This document shows positions 4,485 to 7,437 of a stretch of DNA of 7,437 bases, piece after piece; positions within the stretch are counted from its first letter, which is position 1; each line of letters begins with the position of its first letter. The notes below the pieces were generated by a model, which saw only the letters and a program-made list of their open reading frames with translations, was not told where the DNA came from and made no database searches. Source of the DNA: Anaerolineales bacterium (GTDB taxonomy: Bacteria > Chloroflexota > Anaerolineae > B4-G1 > DUEL01); assembly GCA_015662065.1 (NCBI GenBank), contig DQUX01000412.1, positions 1-7,437 on the forward strand, given 5' to 3'. A program made the translations under genes and the position numbers.

Positions 4485-6197
4485 ATGCACGGAATCGGCG
4501 TGCTGGGTTGGCTGATCGGCAACCTTCTTGGATGGATGAGGAACCTCCTGGCCTCTCTCCGGCGGCGAGGGCTGGAGTATGTGCTCGTTCGTCTGGAGGG
4601 TTCCTACCCGGAGCGGCGGGACCGGCGGCCTGTTCTGCCCTTCCCCCTCAGCCGGTTATCCCTCTTCCCATCCGAGCCCAGCCTGGAGGAATTGAGGGAG
4701 GTGTTCGAGAGGCTGGCAGGGGACCGACGGGTGCGGGGGGTGTTGCTGCGTGTCGGCCATCTGACCGCCGGCCCGGCGACGGTGCAGGCGCTGCGGGGGA
4801 TGGTGGAGAATCTCCAGGGACGGGGTAAGAGGGTCGTTTGCTGGCTGCCCCAGGTAGACACCTGGACTGCCTACCTCGCCTCCGCCTGCGATCGCGTGAT
4901 CCTCCCGGAGAGCGGCACGGTCTTCGCCGCAGGCCTGCGTGCAGAAGTGACGTTTTTGAAGGAAACGCTGGGCCTCTTGGGGGTGGAGGCGGACTTCGAG
5001 GCATTCTGCGAGTACAAAGTTGGCCCAGACCGCTTCCGTCGCGACAGTATGAGCGGCCCCCACCGGGAGATGCTGGAGGCGATCCTGGATGCGGACTTCG
5101 AGGAGTTGGTTAGGGGGATCGCCCGGGGGCGGGGGCTTGCCTCGGAGCAGGTGCGTGCGCTGGTGGACCGAATGCCTCTTTCTGCCCGGGAAGCGGTGGA
5201 GGAGGGCCTGATCGACGAAGTGCGCTACGAGGACGAACTGATCGAGGCTCTGGACCCGGAGGTTCCCTCGGCCTCCCTGCGGACGTGGCGCGAGGCCCGG
5301 CCCTGGCTGGTTCGCCCGATCCGTTGGCGTCGGCGACCGACGGTCGGTGTTGTCTCTGTGGAGGGCATGCTGATCGTCGGCCGTTCGCGCCGCCTTCCGC
5401 CACTGCCCGCTCCGCTTCCTTTCCCGCAACAACTGGCCGGATCGGAGACGGTGGTCCAGGCGCTACGGGCGGCGGGGCGAGACCGGGGTATGGCGGCGGT
5501 AATCCTCTACGTCGACTCCCCGGGCGGTTCCGCTCTGGCCTCCGACCTGATCTGGCGGGAGGTGCGCTGTCTGCGGGGGCGAAAGCCGGTGGTCGTGCTT
5601 ATGGGCAACCGGGCGGCCTCGGGCGGTTACTACCTCTCGGCTGCGGCCAACTACATCGTCGCTCAACCCCTCACGTTGACCGGCTCCATCGGGGTCTGGG
5701 GGGGGAAGTTCGTGATGGCCAGCCTCTACGAGCGGCTGCGGGTAGGGCGCGAGGCGCTGCAAAGGGGTGCCCGCGCTGGCCTCTACGCCGAGGATGCCCC
5801 CTTCAACGATGATGAGAGGCAGGCAGTGCGAAAGCTCTTGGAGACCGTCTATGAGCAGTTCAAGGAGCGAGTGGCTGAGGGGCGAGGGATGGGGCCGGAG
5901 CAGGTGGAGGAGATCGCCCGAGGGCGCGTCTGGACCGGGCGGCAGGCGCTCGAGCGGGGCCTGGTGGACGAACTGGGGGGGGTAGAGACGGCGCTGCGGC
6001 AGGCGAAGGCGTTGGCCGGGTTGGACCCGGATGTGTGGATGCCGGTGATGCCGGTCGCCGCTCCCCGCTCGTTCCTGCTTCCGTCGGCTCCCTCCGCCCC
6101 CGCCGAGGTGATGCAGGCCGTGGCCGAGGTGCTTCGGGCGCTGAACCGGGAGCGGGTCTGGGCCATGCCGCCGTGGATGGTTCATATCCGTGGTTGA
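4485..6197 (+). CDS. sppA: Signal peptide peptidase SppA, two-domain (67K-type) S49 serine protease
   Basis: This 570-residue protein should cut leftover signal peptides in the cytoplasmic membrane, with its active site on the outer face. The N-terminus GVLGWLIGNLLGWMRNLLASL is a membrane anchor or amphipathic helix. Two S49 domains follow. The first holds the likely catalytic Lys178 in FCEYKVGPDRFRRDSMS, matching the E. coli TYKSAVEPFIRDDMS context. The second holds the nucleophile Ser379 in NRAASGGYYLSAAANYIVAQ, followed by LTLTGSIGVWGGKF. The Lys-Ser spacing is 201 residues, against 200 in E. coli SppA (Lys209, Ser409), so the split Ser/Lys dyad is intact. GGGGAGGG at 4473-4480 precedes ATG 4485. 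The frame stays open back to 4251, but the added residues are Pro- and Ser-rich, unlike SppA, and cover the promoter. The next gene starts 33 bases on and is likely in the same operon. Confidence 0.93.
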   Translation: MHGIGVLGWLIGNLLGWMRNLLASLRRRGLEYVLVRLEGSYPERRDRRPVLPFPLSRLSLFPSEPSLEELREVFERLAGDRRVRGVLLRVGHLTAGPATVQALRGMVENLQGRGKRVVCWLPQVDTWTAYLASACDRVILPESGTVFAAGLRAEVTFLKETLGLLGVEADFEAFCEYKVGPDRFRRDSMSGPHREMLEAILDADFEELVRGIARGRGLASEQVRALVDRMPLSAREAVEEGLIDEVRYEDELIEALDPEVPSASLRTWREARPWLVRPIRWRRRPTVGVVSVEGMLIVGRSRRLPPLPAPLPFPQQLAGSETVVQALRAAGRDRGMAAVILYVDSPGGSALASDLIWREVRCLRGRKPVVVLMGNRAASGGYYLSAAANYIVAQPLTLTGSIGVWGGKFVMASLYERLRVGREALQRGARAGLYAEDAPFNDDERQAVRKLLETVYEQFKERVAEGRGMGPEQVEEIARGRVWTGRQALERGLVDELGGVETALRQAKALAGLDPDVWMPVMPVAAPRSFLLPSAPSAPAEVMQAVAEVLRALNRERVWAMPPWMVHIRG

Positions 6198-6230
6198 GGG
6201 CCTGGGGGTGGCCGGAAAGGAGGCCGGGAG

Positions 6231-6896
6231 ATGACAGCAGACCTGCCGTTTCTGATTCTCTCGTACGTCTATCTCTTTGGCACGCTGGCCGCGGCCGAGG
6301 GGCTGCGGCGATGGCAGGGCTATCCGGTGGACTTCACCCGCAAGGTGGTCCACATTGCCGCCGGGATGACCGTCTGGCTCCTCCTGCTCTTCCGGCACCT
6401 CCCGATGGCGCTCATCCCTCCCATCTCCTTCATCTTCATCAATGCCCTTTCCTACTGGAAGGGGACCTTTCAGGCGATGGAGACGGGGGAGCGGGGCAAC
6501 CTGGGCACTGTCTATTTCCCTCTCTCCTTCTCCATCCTCACCTGGTTGCTGTGGAACCAGCGGCCGCTGCTGGTGGCGGCGCTGATGCCGATGACCTGGG
6601 GGGATGCGCTGGCGGCGGTGGTGGGACGGCGGTGGGGACGTCGCCGCTTCCGCGTGCCGGGAAGCACCCGCTCGCTAGAGGGCTCGCTGACCTTCCTGGC
6701 GGTCGCCTGGATGGCGACGGCCATCCCCCTGGCGCTCCTGCCGGCCACTCCCTTCCCTGGCTGGAACGGCCTCATCGTTGCGCTGGGGGTGGCGGCCGCG
6801 ACGGCCGCCGTTGAGGCGCTCTCTCCCTGGGGGCTGGACAACCTGACGGTGCCGGCAGTCTCCGCGCTGGTGCTGTGGGCGGCGCACTCTCTGTGA
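6231..6896 (+). CDS. Integral membrane lipid/prenol kinase of the DGK1/SEC59/VTE5 (CTP-type) family
   Basis: This 221-residue protein consists mostly of hydrophobic helices. It carries the family marks in order: RKVVHIAAGM (37-46), GNLGTVYFPLSF (89-100), GDALAAVVGRRWGRRRF (124-140), RSLEGSL (147-153) and, near the end, EALSPWGLDNLTVP. Relatives are dolichol kinase (SEC59), yeast CTP-dependent diacylglycerol kinase (DGK1) and phytol kinase (VTE5). Bacterial members are often labelled phosphatidate cytidylyltransferase, whose fold is related. The reaction is probably phosphorylation of a membrane lipid alcohol, most likely with CTP. The substrate (prenol, phytol-like alcohol or diacylglycerol) cannot be decided. 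The common KSxEG motif is RSLEG here, a conservative change. AAAGGAGG at 6216-6223, 7 bases before ATG 6231, fixes the start. It follows sppA by 33 bases, suggesting one message for two membrane-maintenance functions. Confidence 0.83.
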   Translation: MTADLPFLILSYVYLFGTLAAAEGLRRWQGYPVDFTRKVVHIAAGMTVWLLLLFRHLPMALIPPISFIFINALSYWKGTFQAMETGERGNLGTVYFPLSFSILTWLLWNQRPLLVAALMPMTWGDALAAVVGRRWGRRRFRVPGSTRSLEGSLTFLAVAWMATAIPLALLPATPFPGWNGLIVALGVAAATAAVEALSPWGLDNLTVPAVSALVLWAAHSL

Positions 6897-6935
6897 CCCC
6901 CTCAGTGGGAAGCGTCGGCCCGCAGTAGGTGGAGA

Positions 6936-7011
6936 GACGGCGCTCAAGCGTCTACTACCAACTAACGCCTATCAACCAACGCCTGACGGCGCTCAAGTGC
7001 CTACTGCCAAC
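6936..7011 (+). repeat. Degenerate direct repeats in the convergent intergenic spacer
   Basis: A 27-base unit occurs at 6936-6962 and 6985-7011. The copies begin with GACGGCGCTCAAG, end with CTACTRCCAAC, and agree at 24 of 27 positions. Between them a shorter unit, CAACYAACGCCT, occurs twice with small changes. Also, GCAGTAGG at 6922-6929 is the inverse complement of CCTACTGC at 7000-7007. The spacer 6897-7033 lies between two gene ends and holds no open frame I believe. I see no T-run after a stem, so no clear terminator. Confidence 0.7.
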
Positions 7012-7033
7012 CGGCGCCGGCCCGTGGGGCTCA

Positions 7034-7437
7034 TTACCCCTCGGACGGTTGCCGGATGACGAACTGGGCGCTCCCCTGGAAACGGTCCTCGATCCAGATG
7101 CGCACCTCGTAGACACCGGGCTCGTACCCCCCCGGTGGTTTGTAGTACAGGTAGTTCACCCCCGCGCCACCCAGGACCCACAGACGGGTCGCGCCGTCCA
7201 AGTACTTCCCCTCCCGGTACCAGCCATAGGTCCAGACCACGTTTCTGCTCATCCCCTGGTACTCGAAGAAGAGGTAGACCCGGTGATCGCCCGGCGGGAA
7301 CTCGACACCGGGGTCCACCGGTTGGCCGCTCTCCTCGCCCATAGCGAAGGTCACGAAGATGATCTGCGTCTCCGGTTTGGCCGGGACCGCTCCGGGGAGG
7401 GGGGAGAGGGCGGTCTCGGGCAGCGGGTAGGCGGGGA
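7034..7437 (-). CDS. C-terminal part of a probable secreted or surface protein with a beta-sandwich domain (5' end outside window)
   Basis: On the minus strand the frame is open from the window edge to the TAA at 7036-7034, giving 133 residues plus the stop. The first 25 or so residues are a Pro/Ala-rich linker (PAYPLPETALSPLPGAVPAK). The rest is a single beta-rich domain: TQIIFVTFAMGEESG, then FPPGDHRVYLFFEYQGM, WTYGWYREGKYL, GGYEPGVYEVRIWIEDR and QGSAQFVIRQ. The pattern FPPG...VY.FF.Y.GM, W...WY..G, PG.YE.R.....  fits Ig/FN3-like accessory domains that follow Pro-rich linkers in Chloroflexota envelope proteins. An internal GTG at 7354 lies inside this domain and is not a credible start. The N-terminal module, and so the function, is not visible. 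It converges with the membrane kinase gene across the repeat spacer. Confidence 0.65.
   Translation of the reverse strand, partial: PAYPLPETALSPLPGAVPAKPETQIIFVTFAMGEESGQPVDPGVEFPPGDHRVYLFFEYQGMSRNVVWTYGWYREGKYLDGATRLWVLGGAGVNYLYYKPPGGYEPGVYEVRIWIEDRFQGSAQFVIRQPSEG

Noticed and set aside
4656..6398. Two long minus-strand frames opposite sppA (4656-5432 and 5463-6398)
   Set aside because: They mirror codon bias of a confident sppA, have low-complexity His/Pro/Arg-rich products, and show no ribosome binding site.
6897..7033. CRISPR array in the repeat spacer
   Set aside because: Only two imperfect copies with a spacer that is itself made of short repeats, and no cas genes.
7352..7354. GTG 7354 as the start of a small complete minus-strand gene
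   Set aside because: The frame is open upstream to the window edge and encodes a Pro-rich linker that fits a multidomain protein. The GTG falls inside the first beta strand of the domain.

Overview
This is a GC-rich bacterial window with short gene spacing and convergent and divergent gene pairs. The best lineage guess is Chloroflexota (Anaerolineae or a relative). The main reason is the secreted protein at 3053-4075, whose two copies of a TGH...GG..IFGYP..E...VQYF..ARMEWHPE unit I associate with that phylum. The Pro-rich, Ig-like secreted protein at the right edge fits too. This is inference from motif style, not a database match.

Left block (1-1541, + strand): the coiled-coil tail of a probable ABC-F ATPase, then coaE (dephospho-CoA kinase) 2 bases later, then a class I SAM methyltransferase. 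The methyltransferase reading frame runs past its natural C-terminus into unrelated sequence.

Scar (about 1445-2151): this is the least ordinary part of the window. It holds the remains of three broken genes. On the minus strand there is a HEPN-domain gene with two in-frame TAG codons and a lost 3' end. Directly upstream, overlapping it by 11 bases, is a short C-terminal end that looks like the partner MNT nucleotidyltransferase. On the plus strand, abutting that, is the C-terminal third of a DDE transposase. I read this as a decayed MNT/HEPN toxin-antitoxin pair broken at both ends, with a transposase remnant on one side and the methyltransferase fused across the other.

Middle block (2174-4075): a good sigma70-type promoter precedes a GNAT acetyltransferase gene. 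A GC hairpin and a strong ribosome binding site follow, then an 80-residue two-helix membrane protein. The secreted repeat protein converges on this from the minus strand, with only three bases between the two stop codons.

Right block (4076-7437): a 409-base gene-free divergent region carries a minus-strand promoter for the secreted protein and a plus-strand promoter with a perfect TTGACA for the next operon. A 6-bp inverted repeat lies across the expected start of the plus-strand transcript. The operon is sppA (two-domain signal peptide peptidase, Lys/Ser catalytic pair intact) followed 33 bases later by a membrane lipid/prenol kinase of the DGK1/SEC59/VTE5 type. Both point to membrane upkeep: clearing signal peptides and phosphorylating a lipid alcohol. 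A 137-base spacer with degenerate direct repeats separates this from a convergent gene, cut by the window edge, that encodes a probable extracytoplasmic beta-sandwich domain.

I found no tRNA, rRNA, CRISPR array or intact mobile element. I do not see a convincing new multi-gene system. The remarkable material is the decayed toxin-antitoxin/transposase scar and the architecture of the secreted proteins.
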